Made by a program: the position numbers and the translations under genes
The notes under the pieces: generated by a model
Told to the model about the DNA's origin: nothing
Seen by the model: only the letters and a program-made list of their open reading frames with translations
Database searches by the model: none
Shown here: positions 8,801 to 17,315 of the stretch, piece after piece
How the letters are laid out: every line of letters starts with the position of its first letter
How positions within the stretch are numbered: the first letter of the stretch is position 1
Source of the DNA: Pandoraea norimbergensis
Lineage (GTDB): Bacteria > Pseudomonadota > Gammaproteobacteria > Burkholderiales > Burkholderiaceae
NCBI RefSeq assembly: GCF_001465545.3
Contig: NZ_CP013480.3
Span: 1,612,001-1,676,000 of the forward strand
Length of the DNA stretch: 64,000 bases
Reading direction: 5' to 3'

Positions 8801-11002
8801 CCGGCCGACACCGTGCGATACGACGCGGACGATCCGTATCTCGTGGTGGCAGCCGACAAGGGCACGGCCACGTTCTCCGATTATGCAAACGCCATTTCGG
8901 CGGAGTACGGCTTCTGGCTGGGCGACGCGTTTGCGTCGGGCGGCTCGGTCGGCTACGACCACAAGAAGATGGCGATCACTGCGCGCGGTGCGTGGGAGTC
9001 GGTCAAGCGGCATTTCAGCGAGATGGGCGTCGACACGCAAACGCAGGACTTCAGCGTGGTCGGTATCGGCGATATGTCGGGCGACGTGTTCGGCAACGGC
9101 ATGCTGCTCTCGAAGCATATCCGGCTGGTGGCGGCGTTCGATCACCGGCATATCTTTCTCGATCCGACGCCCGATGCGGCGGCCTCGTTCGCCGAGCGCG
9201 AGCGGCTGTTCCAGCTGCCGCGCTCCAGTTGGGGCGACTACGACGCCAAGCTGATTTCCGCGGGTGGCGGCATCTTTCCCCGCAGTGCCAAGACGATTGC
9301 GCTCTCGCCCGAGGTGCGTGAGCTAATCGAGACGGACGCCACCGAAATGGCCCCGACCGACCTGTTGCGCGCCTTGCTGAAGGCACCTGTCGACTTGCTC
9401 TACAACGGGGGTATCGGCACCTACGTGAAGGCGAGCACGGAATCGCACGCGCAAGTGGGCGACCGGGCGAACGATGGGTTACGCGTGAACGGGCTCGACC
9501 TGCGATGCAAGGTCGTTGCGGAAGGCGGCAATCTCGGCCTGACGCAATTGGGCCGTATCGAATACGCGCAACACGGCGGACGGATCAACACCGACGCGAT
9601 CGACAATTCGGCGGGCGTCGATTGCTCCGATCACGAGGTGAACATCAAGATTTTGCTGGGCATCGTGGTGGCCGATGGCGAGATGACGCTCAAGCAACGC
9701 AACACGTTGCTCGCCGAGATGACGGAAGAGGTCGGCACGCTTGTGCTGCGCGACAACTATCTGCAAACGCAGGCGTTGTCGCTCGGGCGTTTGCGTGCGG
9801 CAGCGGCGCTCGACGGCGACGCCCGGTTCATGCGGTATCTCGAACGGGGCCAGCGGCTTGCGCGGGCGATCGAGTTCCTGCCCGACGACGAGGCGCTCGA
9901 CGCACGGCGCGCGGCGGGCACGGGGCTGACATCACCCGAGCGTGCCGTGCTTATGGCGTACAGCAAGATGTGGCTCTACGACATGCTGCTCGCCAGCACG
10001 TTGCCCGATGCGGAATTCGTCGCGGAAGAATTGCCGACGTATTTCCCGACGCCGTTGACCAGCCGGTGCGGCGCGGCCATGACGCGGCACCCGCTCAAGC
10101 GCGAAATTCTGGCGACGATGCACGCCAATGCGCTCGTCAACCGGGCGGGCGTGACGTTCGTCCATCACCTGAGTGAGGAGACGGGCGCCGACCCGGTGGA
10201 TGTCGTGCGCGCGAGCCTTGCAGCACGCGGTGTGTACGGGCTCGACGCCTTGTGGGAAGAAGTCGACGCGCTCGATGCCCGTGTGTCGCATGAAACGCAG
10301 GCGGCGTTGTTCACCGCGCTCGCGCAGTGGCACGAGCAAGCGACGCTGTGGTTCCTGCGTCGTCGCCTGACGGACGTGCCGCAAACGGTGGAGCGTTTGC
10401 GTGGCGTGCTCGATCCGTTGCTGCCGACACTGGATTCGCTCGTGAGCGGCGAGGCGGCTGAAGAAGCGCGGGCGAAGCGTCAGACCTTCGTCGATGCGGG
10501 CGTGCCGCCTGCGCTGGCGCAGACGGCGGCCGGTATCGGCGCGCGCGTGGCCTTGCTCGATATTGCCGAAGTGGCGAGCACAAGCCGATGCGAACCGGCA
10601 CTGGCGGCGCAGGTGTATTTCGCGCTCGACCAGCCGCTGGGCTATGGCTGGCTGCACGCAGGGGTGCTCGGGCTGCCGGTGCAATCGCATTGGCAGCGTC
10701 TGGCGCGGGCCACCTTGCTGGAGGAGTTGTCCATCCTGCGGCGGCGTTTGACGGCGAGCGTGCTCGACGGCGAGCCGACGAAAATGACGGAAACGACGGA
10801 AACCACGGATGCGGCATCAGACAAGTCCGTCACGGCGCCCGCCAGCACCCAAGCCGACGCCCGGGTGGCTGACTGGCAGCAGGCGCATGCCGACTCGCTG
10901 GCCCGCTATCACCGTGTGCTGGCCGACCAGGTGGCGTCGGGCAGCGCCGATCTGGCGATGCTCTCGGTCAGTCTGAAATCGCTCGCCGAAGTCGGACGAT
11001 GA
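5897..11002 (+). CDS. gdhB: NAD-specific glutamate dehydrogenase, large (180 kDa) class
   Basis: It oxidises L-glutamate to 2-oxoglutarate and ammonia with NAD+, in the cytoplasm, as a catabolic enzyme. The 1701-residue protein has long N-terminal regulatory (ACT-like) segments and a central Glu/Leu/Phe/Val dehydrogenase domain. That domain has PVGSKGGFVVK (~918-928), GIGDMSGDVFGNGM (~1055-1068) and LLYNGGIGTYVKAS (~1167-1180), plus a helical C-terminal region. The usual length is about 1610. The surplus comes mostly from a Gly/Ala/Ser-rich, low-complexity insert at about residues 143-212. The ATG at 5897 follows a short GAGG. It sits alone; glutamate-binding protein and D-amino acid dehydrogenase nearby fit an amino-acid catabolism neighbourhood. 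The gene symbol follows Pseudomonas usage. Confidence 0.95.
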   Translation: MPAHPEEKVRQHMAEVVTMARERAPDVAAQFEPFVLHYYGLADAEEVVSRSVADLYGAAMAHWQLGQKFVSGQPRIRIYNPTLDQHGWHCSHTVVEIVNDDMPFLVDSVTMEINRQGLALHSAFHPVYRVTRDNTGKRIAVAPGGGIRRSTMPAIGDGASAASPSGKTARGGTGNGGAAGAAQVGALLGATAAAGAASPTGDGGGASQDGGRFESYIHIEVDRFSEPERIQALADGLQRVLGDVRAAVEDWRAMQAAAHAAIEALTQRAAQKGVSEQERAEVDEAQAFLDWMLGRHFTFLGYRDYELVERDGAHYLQGVTGTGLGVLRESRRDAASPDVTRLSPGAIGIVEASTPIFLTKANSRATVHRPGYLDYVGVKRFDAQGRVCGERRFLGLYTSTVYMVPVEDIPLVRRKVAEVIGRTGFLPNGHLAKTLVTILEQYPRDELFQIDVDALAEIALGILRLQERQRTRLFVRRDRFDRFVSCMVFVPREKFNTDLRVRVQNLLLAAYHGTGVEFTPQLSESMLARIHITVRTEPGHVPDVDVNELEARIVETSRRWQDDLSEALREQLGEERGMRALRRYAQAFPAGYREDYAARVAVRDVELIEPLLGARQSATGCSQLSMQLYRPLEASPGALRFKIYQAGEPIALSRSLPMLEHLGVRVNDERPYRIETADSGAIWMHDFGMTSLDGADVDLENARARFEDAFARIWAGDVENDDLNRLVLQAGLTWREVRILRAYAKYIRQVGSTFSNAYIESALTGNPSIAGLLVRLFLARFDPALPAQTRTHQSERLRAQIHAALEDVPNLDEDRILRQFLGVLEATLRTNYFQRGKDGTTQKPYLSFKFDPSKVPGLPEPKPMFEIWVYSPRVEGVHLRGGRVARGGLRWSDRREDFRTEVLGLVKAQMVKNTVIVPVGSKGGFVVKQPPAPGDRDAFLAEGVACYQTFLRGLLDLTDNYVDGQLVAPADTVRYDADDPYLVVAADKGTATFSDYANAISAEYGFWLGDAFASGGSVGYDHKKMAITARGAWESVKRHFSEMGVDTQTQDFSVVGIGDMSGDVFGNGMLLSKHIRLVAAFDHRHIFLDPTPDAAASFAERERLFQLPRSSWGDYDAKLISAGGGIFPRSAKTIALSPEVRELIETDATEMAPTDLLRALLKAPVDLLYNGGIGTYVKASTESHAQVGDRANDGLRVNGLDLRCKVVAEGGNLGLTQLGRIEYAQHGGRINTDAIDNSAGVDCSDHEVNIKILLGIVVADGEMTLKQRNTLLAEMTEEVGTLVLRDNYLQTQALSLGRLRAAAALDGDARFMRYLERGQRLARAIEFLPDDEALDARRAAGTGLTSPERAVLMAYSKMWLYDMLLASTLPDAEFVAEELPTYFPTPLTSRCGAAMTRHPLKREILATMHANALVNRAGVTFVHHLSEETGADPVDVVRASLAARGVYGLDALWEEVDALDARVSHETQAALFTALAQWHEQATLWFLRRRLTDVPQTVERLRGVLDPLLPTLDSLVSGEAAEEARAKRQTFVDAGVPPALAQTAAGIGARVALLDIAEVASTSRCEPALAAQVYFALDQPLGYGWLHAGVLGLPVQSHWQRLARATLLEELSILRRRLTASVLDGEPTKMTETTETTDAASDKSVTAPASTQADARVADWQQAHADSLARYHRVLADQVASGSADLAMLSVSLKSLAEVGR

Positions 11003-11054
11003 TGTTGTCGTACCACCTTGCCATCGCGTTGTTGTGATATTGGCTGGTCTCATA

Positions 11055-11080
11055 CGGGGCGGGGATTTTCTCCCGCCCCG
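11055..11080 (+). terminator. GC-rich hairpin after the NAD-GDH gene
   Basis: CGGGGCGGG (11055-11063) pairs perfectly with CCCGCCCCG (11072-11080) around an 8-base loop GATTTTCT, 53 bases after the stop codon. No T-run follows, so it may act with Rho or as an RNA stabiliser rather than as a canonical intrinsic terminator. Confidence 0.5.
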
Positions 11081-11103
11081 GCTCACATGTCATTCCAAAT
11101 TGA

Positions 11104-11123
11104 GTGTGATTGAGTCATCACAC
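11104..11123. promoter_or_regulatory. Operator-like palindrome upstream of the first YhhS-like exporter
   Basis: GTGTGAT (11104-11110) and ATCACAC (11117-11123) are a perfect inverted repeat around TGAGTC. The symmetric centre TGAGTCA recurs in a palindrome ahead of the paralogous exporter gene at 24644. Role inferred from symmetry and shared core. Confidence 0.4.
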
Positions 11124-11279
11124 CTCATCAAATCCGTCAACTATTAAGCGTTTACACAAAAGACGCAAAACGGCGTATCATTCGGGAAAACCCTAGGATT
11201 GAACTGGCCCGCGCAAATGCTTGCCCATTGCGCGGGTTGTTACGTCCTGGGGTTTCGTCGATTCTCTTTTCCCTTCGCA

Positions 11280-12542
11280 ATGTCAAACGACGCCCGCACC
11301 CCTACGCAGTTTGCGACGACGCTGCAAATCGTCTCGACCGTGTTCTTCACGTTCCTCTGCTACTTGACCATCGGTTTGCCGCTCGCGGTGTTGCCGTCGT
11401 TCGTGCATGTGGATTTGGCTTACAGCTCTGTCATTGCCGGTCTGGCGATCAGCGTGCAGTATCTGGCGACGTTGCTCTCCCGCCCGTACGCCGGTCGCAC
11501 GGCGGATGCGTGGGGGCCGAAGCGCACGGTGCTGTGCGGTTTGGTCGCGTGCGGCGCATCGGGCTTGCTCGTGGCGCTCGGCGGCGTGTTCTCCGGCGTG
11601 CCGTGGCTCTCGCTGGTGGCGTTGATTCTCGGGCGTCTGGTGCTGGGCTTTGGTGAAAGCTGGGTGTCGACCGGCGCGATCATGTGGGGCATCGGACAAG
11701 TGGGCCCGGCGAATACCGCACGAGTGATTTCGTGGAATGGCGTCGCGACGTACGGCGCACTGGCGCTGGGCGCACCGCTCGGTGTCGCCCTCGACAACGC
11801 ATACGGCATCGAGGCCTTGGGTGGCGCGATTGCGCTGTCCGGTGTCGTGGGTTTGCTGTTGGCCCGCATCAAGCGTGCGACGCCTGTGATTCATGGCGAG
11901 CGTCTGGCGTTTCGTGCGGTGCTGGGGCGTGTGATGCCGTTCGGCATGGGGCTGGCGTTGGGCTCGATCGGGTTCGGGGCGATCTCCACGTTCATTACGC
12001 TGTACTACGCCAGCCATCATTGGGACAACGCTGCACTGGCGCTGACTGCGTTCGGCGTGTGTTTCATGGGCGTTCGGCTGGCGCTGGGCAGCAGCATCGC
12101 GCGCTTTGGCGGTTATCGCGTCGCGATGGTGTCGTTTGCACTGGAAGCCTTCGGCCTGATCGTGCTTGGCGTTGCCCCGACCGGCTTTACGGCGTTGCTG
12201 GGCGCGGCACTGGCGGGCGCGGGTTTCTCGCTGGTGTTCCCGTCGCTGGGCGTGGCAGCGGTGAACCTGGTGCCGGCGCAGAATCGCGGCGCGGCGCTGG
12301 GCGCTTACTCGGTATTTCTCGACGTTGCGCTGGGTGTGACCGGGCCGGTCGCTGGCTTGATCGTCGGCGCCTATGGTTATGCCGAGGTGTACCTGTGCGC
12401 TGCCGTGGCCGCCGTCGCTGCGGTGTTGCTCACGGTCTGGATGTCGCGTGCCGCCCGGGCACGTGCGGCCAGTGAAGCGCAGGAAGCCGACGAAGCTGGC
12501 AAGGCAGCCAGCGGCGCCAAGAAATCCCCACAAGCGGCGTAA
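11280..12542 (+). CDS. MFS transporter, YhhS-like
   Basis: This 420-residue major facilitator superfamily protein has about 12 hydrophobic segments. The MFS motif A region between helices 2 and 3 reads [16 protein letters not shown] and a motif-C-like stretch [19 protein letters not shown] follows. It resembles the E. coli YhhS/YfcJ group of putative exporters. The C-terminal ~30 residues are Ala/Lys/Glu-rich and cytoplasmic. The chosen ATG at 11280 puts the N-terminus 10 residues before the first membrane helix; an upstream ATG at 11199 would add a Cys-rich stretch unlike the family. A paralogue lies at 24644-25849. The substrate is unknown. Confidence 0.86.
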   Translation: MSNDARTPTQFATTLQIVSTVFFTFLCYLTIGLPLAVLPSFVHVDLAYSSVIAGLAISVQYLATLLSRPYAGRTADAWGPKRTVLCGLVACGASGLLVALGGVFSGVPWLSLVALILGRLVLGFGESWVSTGAIMWGIGQVGPANTARVISWNGVATYGALALGAPLGVALDNAYGIEALGGAIALSGVVGLLLARIKRATPVIHGERLAFRAVLGRVMPFGMGLALGSIGFGAISTFITLYYASHHWDNAALALTAFGVCFMGVRLALGSSIARFGGYRVAMVSFALEAFGLIVLGVAPTGFTALLGAALAGAGFSLVFPSLGVAAVNLVPAQNRGAALGAYSVFLDVALGVTGPVAGLIVGAYGYAEVYLCAAVAAVAAVLLTVWMSRAARARAASEAQEADEAGKAASGAKKSPQAA

Positions 12543-12918
12543 TCCCGCACGGCGGCGACAAGCCGCCGTTGCGGTGAAAATGCGCCGCTGACGCATCGAT
12601 GGGTATCCACCCATAACGCGTGCACTCCAGCGATCTCTCGAAAGAATCCCCGTACATTGCCAACACGCCCTCGGATGTTCCGAGGTTTGATGGAAATATT
12701 TCGGTATCCGAAATGATATGTAGTGGATGGAGTTTCCCGGAGTGAGTGATGGGGCAGAGATCGCGTGCGAGTGGAAAACGGGAAGCCGGCAGTTGCGGCA
12801 CGCAGAATTTAATTTGCCCCGAGAGCGATTCGAAGAAGTGCTGGTTTGCCGGCGCTTCGGCGGTCAAATGATGTAAGCCGACACCTTCTGGGACTCCGGA
12901 TTCTTTTGCGAGGCAGTG
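12543..12918. promoter_or_regulatory. Intergenic region with two adjacent 7-3-7 palindromes
   Basis: This 376 bp gap has no gene I can support. It holds two perfect 17-base palindromes in a row: CCTCGGA-TGT-TCCGAGG (12669-12685) and ATTTCGG-TAT-CCGAAAT (12698-12714). They share a TCGG...CCGA core and are spaced 29 bp centre to centre. They lie about 200 bp before the small exported protein at 12919 and could be operators or small hairpins. The rest shows nothing recognisable. Confidence 0.4.
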
Positions 12919-13347
12919 ATGGCAAGCGGACGAGCGATAGCAGCAGTACTGGTGACATTGGCGCTTGTGATGGCCGCGCGCTCGATGCGCCCACCGGCAT
13001 CACAATCCGAGTCTGTCCCTCAGCGATGTCCTGTTTCTCAGGAGGTTGTCCGACTGATGGGGGCGAGGGGATATGCGATGCTCAGTCACCAGGGTGACGA
13101 CTGGTTGCCTTTGATGGTGCCCCCTGGTGGCGGCCGTGACGATGCGCCGCCCATGCTCGTCAACTGCACCTATGCGTTGGTATCCGACGCGGGTGTAGAC
13201 GCGTTCTACTGGCCGGCCGAGACCAAGGCGGACACCTCGTTGCCCTTGGGCGTGAGGCGTTTAAGTGTTCCGAAGGGGTCTTTCGGCACGCTGATGTCGC
13301 TCTGCAACACGAGCGCGGGCCCGGGGCAGGGACGGTGCAGGGGGTGA
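12919..13347 (+). CDS. Small exported protein of unknown function
   Basis: This 142-residue protein begins with a positively charged N-terminus and a hydrophobic stretch (about residues 6-20, AIAAVLVTLALVMAA), which reads as a signal peptide or membrane anchor. The rest has four Cys in the mature part, suggesting periplasmic disulfides, and no domain I recognise. The ATG at 12919 is used; a GTG sits one codon earlier. GCGAGG upstream can serve as ribosome binding site. It is convergent with the MocR-type gene, with only 16 bp between the stops. Real coding is supported by the signal-like N-terminus and position; function is unknown. Confidence 0.6.
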   Translation: MASGRAIAAVLVTLALVMAARSMRPPASQSESVPQRCPVSQEVVRLMGARGYAMLSHQGDDWLPLMVPPGGGRDDAPPMLVNCTYALVSDAGVDAFYWPAETKADTSLPLGVRRLSVPKGSFGTLMSLCNTSAGPGQGRCRG

Positions 13348-13363
13348 CCGGGCGGCGCGTGAA

Positions 13364-14992
13364 TCACCGGCCAACTTTGCCTTGCGCGGCAACAATCGCG
13401 GCCAGTCGTTTGATGAGCGACGGAATACGTGCCGCGTCCGTATCGCCGTAGCCGATGACGAGCCCGTTATCGGCCGGTTGCGGATCGAGTGCGAAGCTCG
13501 ACAGTGCGCGTGGCCCCATGCCTTCGCGCAAGGCGGCCGCCACAATCGTCTTGTCGTGGAATGTAGGATCGAGACGTACCGTCAGATGCAGACCGCAACG
13601 CTCGCCGATGACCGCGTATGCCGGATCGAAGTGTTCGGCGAGTGCCTCGCGCAAAGCGGTCTGGCGCTCGCGATACAGGCGTCGCATGCGGCCCAGATGT
13701 CGCGCGAATTGTCCGCTGCGGATGAAGTCGGCCAACGCCAGTTGTTCGAAGCGATGGCCGCCGCGAAGCAGTTCATCGAGGGCATCTCGCGTTTGCGCGG
13801 CAAGTTGGGTTGGCAAGATCAGAAAACCGAGCCGCAGTGCGGGAAACATCGTCTTGCTGAACGTGCCGACGTAGACCACCGGCGCGTCGGGCACCATGCC
13901 TTGCATGGCGGCGATCGGCTCCCCTTGATGGCGAAACTCGCTGTCGTAATCGTCTTCCAGAATCCACGTGCCGTAGTGGCGAGCCTGCGCAATGAGGTCG
14001 AGCCGGCGTGACGCCGACAGCACACTGCCCAGCGGGTATTGGTGCGATGGCGTGACGTACACCAGACGCGGCGTCGACGCGGCCCACGCACCCGGCGGAA
14101 TCACGATGCCTTCGTCGTCGACACGCATGGCTTGCACGCGTACGTCGCTCGCGTGAAAGGCGGCTTTTGCGCCGCGATATCCGGGGTCTTCCATCCATAC
14201 CGTGTCGCCGGGGTCGGTGAGCAGGCGCACGCAGAGGATCAGCGCTTCGTGGGCTCCTTCCGTGATGACGACTTGCGACGCGTCGCAACGCACACCGCGA
14301 GAGATGCGTAGGTGTTCGGCGATGGCTTCGCGCAGCGCGGGTTCGCCCAGCGGGTCGCCGTAGTGATAGTGGCGTGGTTGCGCTTCGCGCATCACGCGCT
14401 CTAGCGTGCGGCGCCATGTGCTGGCCGGAAATCGCGTGAGGGAGGGCACGCCCGGCACGAAGGGCAATGGCGATTCGTTCGCCCGTGCGGCGTGGCTTGT
14501 GGCGGGCAAGCGCTGCACCCGGCGTGACGCGCTCGGCGCGGCGGCAGGCGAGTCGCTGACGTTGGTCTCGGGTGTCTGGCTCGCGGCGTCGACGCTCATG
14601 GTTTTGGCGACAGCCGAGTCCCCGGTCGATCTGCGGCGGGCCGATTGTTTAGCTGCTTCTTCGGCCACACGCGGGTCGAGCGAGAGCTGGGCGACACGGG
14701 TGCCAAGCCGGTGCGGCACGATGAAGCCTTCGGCGGCCAGTTGGTCGTAGACGATCGACACCGTGTTACGTGAGACAGCGAGATCTTCCGCGAGCGTGCG
14801 CGAGGCCGGCAAGCGTGCCCCGGCGGGAAGCCGTCCTTCGAGAATGGCGTGCTTGAGCCGGGCAAGCAGTTGCTTCTGGAGCGAGAGGCCACGTCCCGTG
14901 CCGGTGTTCAGCGGGCTGTCGAACAGCGCGGCGACGTTCTCGGGCCCCGGATCGTTGTGAATCTCACTGACGTGCTTGGCGGATGCTGACAT
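13364..14992 (-). CDS. MocR/PdxR-type regulator: GntR HTH fused to aminotransferase domain
   Basis: This 542-residue regulator has an N-terminal GntR winged helix (about residues 38-105, including LPASRTLAEDLAVSRNTVS) and a C-terminal fold-type I aminotransferase-like domain. Lys380 in TFSKTMFPALRLGF is the expected PLP Schiff-base residue, so cofactor binding looks intact. Between the domains lies an unusually long Ser/Thr/Ala-rich linker (~115-170). Such proteins often control PLP synthesis (PdxR), GABA use (GabR) or neighbouring transport genes. The gene diverges from the GNAT acetyltransferase with a 108 bp spacer, so that gene is the likeliest target. Target and ligand are inferred. Confidence 0.9.
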   Translation of the reverse strand: MSASAKHVSEIHNDPGPENVAALFDSPLNTGTGRGLSLQKQLLARLKHAILEGRLPAGARLPASRTLAEDLAVSRNTVSIVYDQLAAEGFIVPHRLGTRVAQLSLDPRVAEEAAKQSARRRSTGDSAVAKTMSVDAASQTPETNVSDSPAAAPSASRRVQRLPATSHAARANESPLPFVPGVPSLTRFPASTWRRTLERVMREAQPRHYHYGDPLGEPALREAIAEHLRISRGVRCDASQVVITEGAHEALILCVRLLTDPGDTVWMEDPGYRGAKAAFHASDVRVQAMRVDDEGIVIPPGAWAASTPRLVYVTPSHQYPLGSVLSASRRLDLIAQARHYGTWILEDDYDSEFRHQGEPIAAMQGMVPDAPVVYVGTFSKTMFPALRLGFLILPTQLAAQTRDALDELLRGGHRFEQLALADFIRSGQFARHLGRMRRLYRERQTALREALAEHFDPAYAVIGERCGLHLTVRLDPTFHDKTIVAAALREGMGPRALSSFALDPQPADNGLVIGYGDTDAARIPSLIKRLAAIVAAQGKVGR

Positions 14993-15100
14993 GACGTGGC
15001 ACCATTAGATTGCTTCAATGTGGTGCTTTTTATCGTACCATCAATGCGTTACTTTGGTGTCGTGACACTTGCGTCCATCACGTTCCTGGAGAGGACATTC

Positions 15101-15826
15101 ATGACTGAAGCAACGCTGTTCAACGAATACGATCAACCTATCGGGCCGCCCGTGCCGGAGTGGACGCCGCGCGCACAGCCGCCCCGCACCCCCATCATTG
15201 GCCGTTACTGCCGTGTCGAACCGCTCGACGTGGAGCGTCACGCGAAGGATTTGTTCGACGCCTACGCGAGCGCTCCCGACGGGCGTGACTGGACTTACAT
15301 GGGCGTAGGCCCGTTCCCCGATTTCGATACCTACTACACGCATGCCACCAAGCAGGCCGCCTCTACCGACCCGATGCACCATGCGGTGATCGATCTGGAG
15401 ACGGGCAAGGCGGTGGGCACGCTCGCACTGATGCGAATCGACACGGCCAATGGCGTGATCGAAGTGGGCCACGTGGCGTATTCACCGTTGCTCAAGCGCA
15501 CCCGCGCGGGTACGGAAGCGCAGTACCTGCTGCTCAAGCGTGCCTTCGACGAGTTGGGTTATCGCCGATACGAATGGAAGTGCGACGCGTTGAACGCGCC
15601 GTCGCGCCGCGCGGCCACGCGCTACGGCTTCACCTTCGAGGGCATCTTCCGTCAGGCGATCGTCTACCGTGGCCGCAGCCGTGACACGGCGTGGTTCTCG
15701 ATCACCGACGGCGAGTGGCCTGCCATCAGCCGTGGTTTTGCGCAGTGGTTGTCGCCGGAGAATTTCGATGCCGAGGGTGAGCATCGGGCGAGTCTGGCCG
15801 AACTGATTTCGGTCGCGAAGGGATAA
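15101..15826 (+). CDS. GNAT-family N-acetyltransferase
   Basis: This 241-residue protein belongs to the RimJ/RimL-like (Acetyltransf_3) branch of GNAT enzymes. It has the typical arrangement of an N-terminal substrate region, a central beta sheet with AVIDLETGKAVGTLALMRID and a late segment YEWKCDALNAPSRRAATRYG, the usual acetyl-CoA-proximal stretch. Proteins of this type acetylate amino groups of small molecules or peptides. The ATG at 15101 has GGAGAGG upstream at good spacing; an upstream in-frame ATG at 14996 lies in the divergent promoter region. It faces the MocR-type regulator and ends in a strong terminator. The substrate is not evident. Confidence 0.86.
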   Translation: MTEATLFNEYDQPIGPPVPEWTPRAQPPRTPIIGRYCRVEPLDVERHAKDLFDAYASAPDGRDWTYMGVGPFPDFDTYYTHATKQAASTDPMHHAVIDLETGKAVGTLALMRIDTANGVIEVGHVAYSPLLKRTRAGTEAQYLLLKRAFDELGYRRYEWKCDALNAPSRRAATRYGFTFEGIFRQAIVYRGRSRDTAWFSITDGEWPAISRGFAQWLSPENFDAEGEHRASLAELISVAKG

Positions 15827-15840
15827 CCTTCCGATAAAAA

Positions 15841-15874
15841 AACGCCCCGCTGGAAGCGATTCCAGCGGGGCGTT
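15841..15874. terminator. Bidirectional intrinsic terminator
   Basis: AACGCCCCGCTGGAA (15841-15855) pairs perfectly with TTCCAGCGGGGCGTT (15860-15874) around the tetraloop GCGA. T's follow on the plus strand and an A-run precedes it, giving T's on the minus strand. It serves the GNAT gene and the convergent purine permease gene. Confidence 0.93.
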
Positions 15875-15932
15875 TTGTCGTTCAGAGACTGGCGTTGCGC
15901 GTTGGCGCACTGCCAGCCAGTCTCGCCGGATT

Positions 15933-17225
15933 TTATCCCGGGAAGAACGCGTACTTCAACACGAACAGCACAGCGATGACCCATGCGGCCGGGTGCACGT
16001 CCTTCGCACGGCCCGTGAACAGCTTGAGCACGGCGTAGGAAATGAAGCCGAATGCCAGACCCGTCGCGATCGAGTACGTGAACGGCATGGCCAGGGCGGT
16101 CAGGGCGGCCGGGGTGGCTTCCGTGATGTCGTCCCATTCCACGTCGAGCAGTTCGCGCAGCATCAGGCCGGCCACGTAGAGCAGGGCCGGCGCCGCGGCG
16201 TAGGCCGGGACCGAACCTGCCAGCGGCGCGACGAACAGTGCCAGGATGAACAGCCCGGCGATGGTGAGGGCGGTGAGGCCTGTACGACCGCCGGCTTGCA
16301 CGCCCGAGGCGCTTTCCACGTAGGCGGTGGTGCTGCTCGTGCCCAGCAGCGAGCCGAAGAAGATGGCGATCGAGTCGGCGAACAGTGCGCGTCCGAGCCC
16401 CTTGTATTGCGTGCCTTCGAGCAGACCGGCGCGCTTGGCCACGCCCATCAGCGTGCCGGTAGCGTCGAACACTTCGACCAGCACGAAGGCCAGAATCACG
16501 TGCACGAAGCCAGCGTGCAGTGCACCGGGGATATCGAGCTGGAGGAACGTCGGCGCGAGGCTCGGCGGCATGGCGAACACGCCCTGAAACTGGTTCAGGC
16601 CGAGCACCATCGAGAGCACCGTCACGACGAGAATGCCGATGAGGATGGCACCTCGAATGCGCAGGGCATCGAGCACGGCGATCAGGAAGAAGCCGAAGAT
16701 TGCGAGCAGGGCTTGCGGCGAGTGCAGATCGCCGAGGCCGATCTTGGTGGCCGGGTTGGCCACGACGATGCCGGCGTTACCCAGTGCGATGATCGCGAGG
16801 AACAGACCGATACCGGCCGCGATGGCGCAGCGTAGCGATTTGGGTACCCCGGCAATGAGCCACGATCGCACCCCAGTCACGGTCAGGATGATAAAAATAC
16901 ACCCCGAGATGAAGACTGCGCCCAGCGCTTGCTGCCAGGTGTAGCCCATGGCACCCACCACGGTGAACGCGAAAAATGCGTTCAGGCCCATACCGGGGGC
17001 CATACCGATCGGGTAGTTGGCCACGAAGGCCATGATCACCGAGCCAATCGCCGCCGCCAGACACGTCGCCACGAACACGGCACTCTTGTCCATGCCGGTG
17101 GTGCCGAGAATGTTGGGGTTGACGAAGATGATGTAAGACATCGTCAGGAAGGTGGTGAGACCTGCCACCATCTCTGTCCTGACATTGGAGCCATGCTCCT
17201 CGAGTTTGAAGAATTTGGTCAGCAA
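15933..17225 (-). CDS. NCS2-family purine permease, AzgA-like
   Basis: This 430-residue inner-membrane protein of the AzgA branch (COG2252) imports adenine, guanine or hypoxanthine with protons. It has many hydrophobic helices and family signatures: TEMVAGLTTFLTMSYIIFVN near the N-terminus, PGMGLNAFFAF (~75-85) and VEVFDATGTLMGVAKRAGLL in the second half. Length is normal. The start at 17225 is an ATG; the porin gene lies upstream on the same strand with a 90 bp gap. It may complement the allantoin genes at 59.8-61.4 kb in purine use, though it is not linked to them. Exact base preference is not readable here. Confidence 0.9.
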   Translation of the reverse strand: MLTKFFKLEEHGSNVRTEMVAGLTTFLTMSYIIFVNPNILGTTGMDKSAVFVATCLAAAIGSVIMAFVANYPIGMAPGMGLNAFFAFTVVGAMGYTWQQALGAVFISGCIFIILTVTGVRSWLIAGVPKSLRCAIAAGIGLFLAIIALGNAGIVVANPATKIGLGDLHSPQALLAIFGFFLIAVLDALRIRGAILIGILVVTVLSMVLGLNQFQGVFAMPPSLAPTFLQLDIPGALHAGFVHVILAFVLVEVFDATGTLMGVAKRAGLLEGTQYKGLGRALFADSIAIFFGSLLGTSSTTAYVESASGVQAGGRTGLTALTIAGLFILALFVAPLAGSVPAYAAAPALLYVAGLMLRELLDVEWDDITEATPAALTALAMPFTYSIATGLAFGFISYAVLKLFTGRAKDVHPAAWVIAVLFVLKYAFFPG

Positions 17226-17315
17226 CGTGCGCTCCTATTCACTTTGTTATGCCGTCGTCCGTGTGCAGCGGGGGCGCGCGCATTGTACTGCGCGCGCGCC
17301 GTGCTGCCGAGTTTG

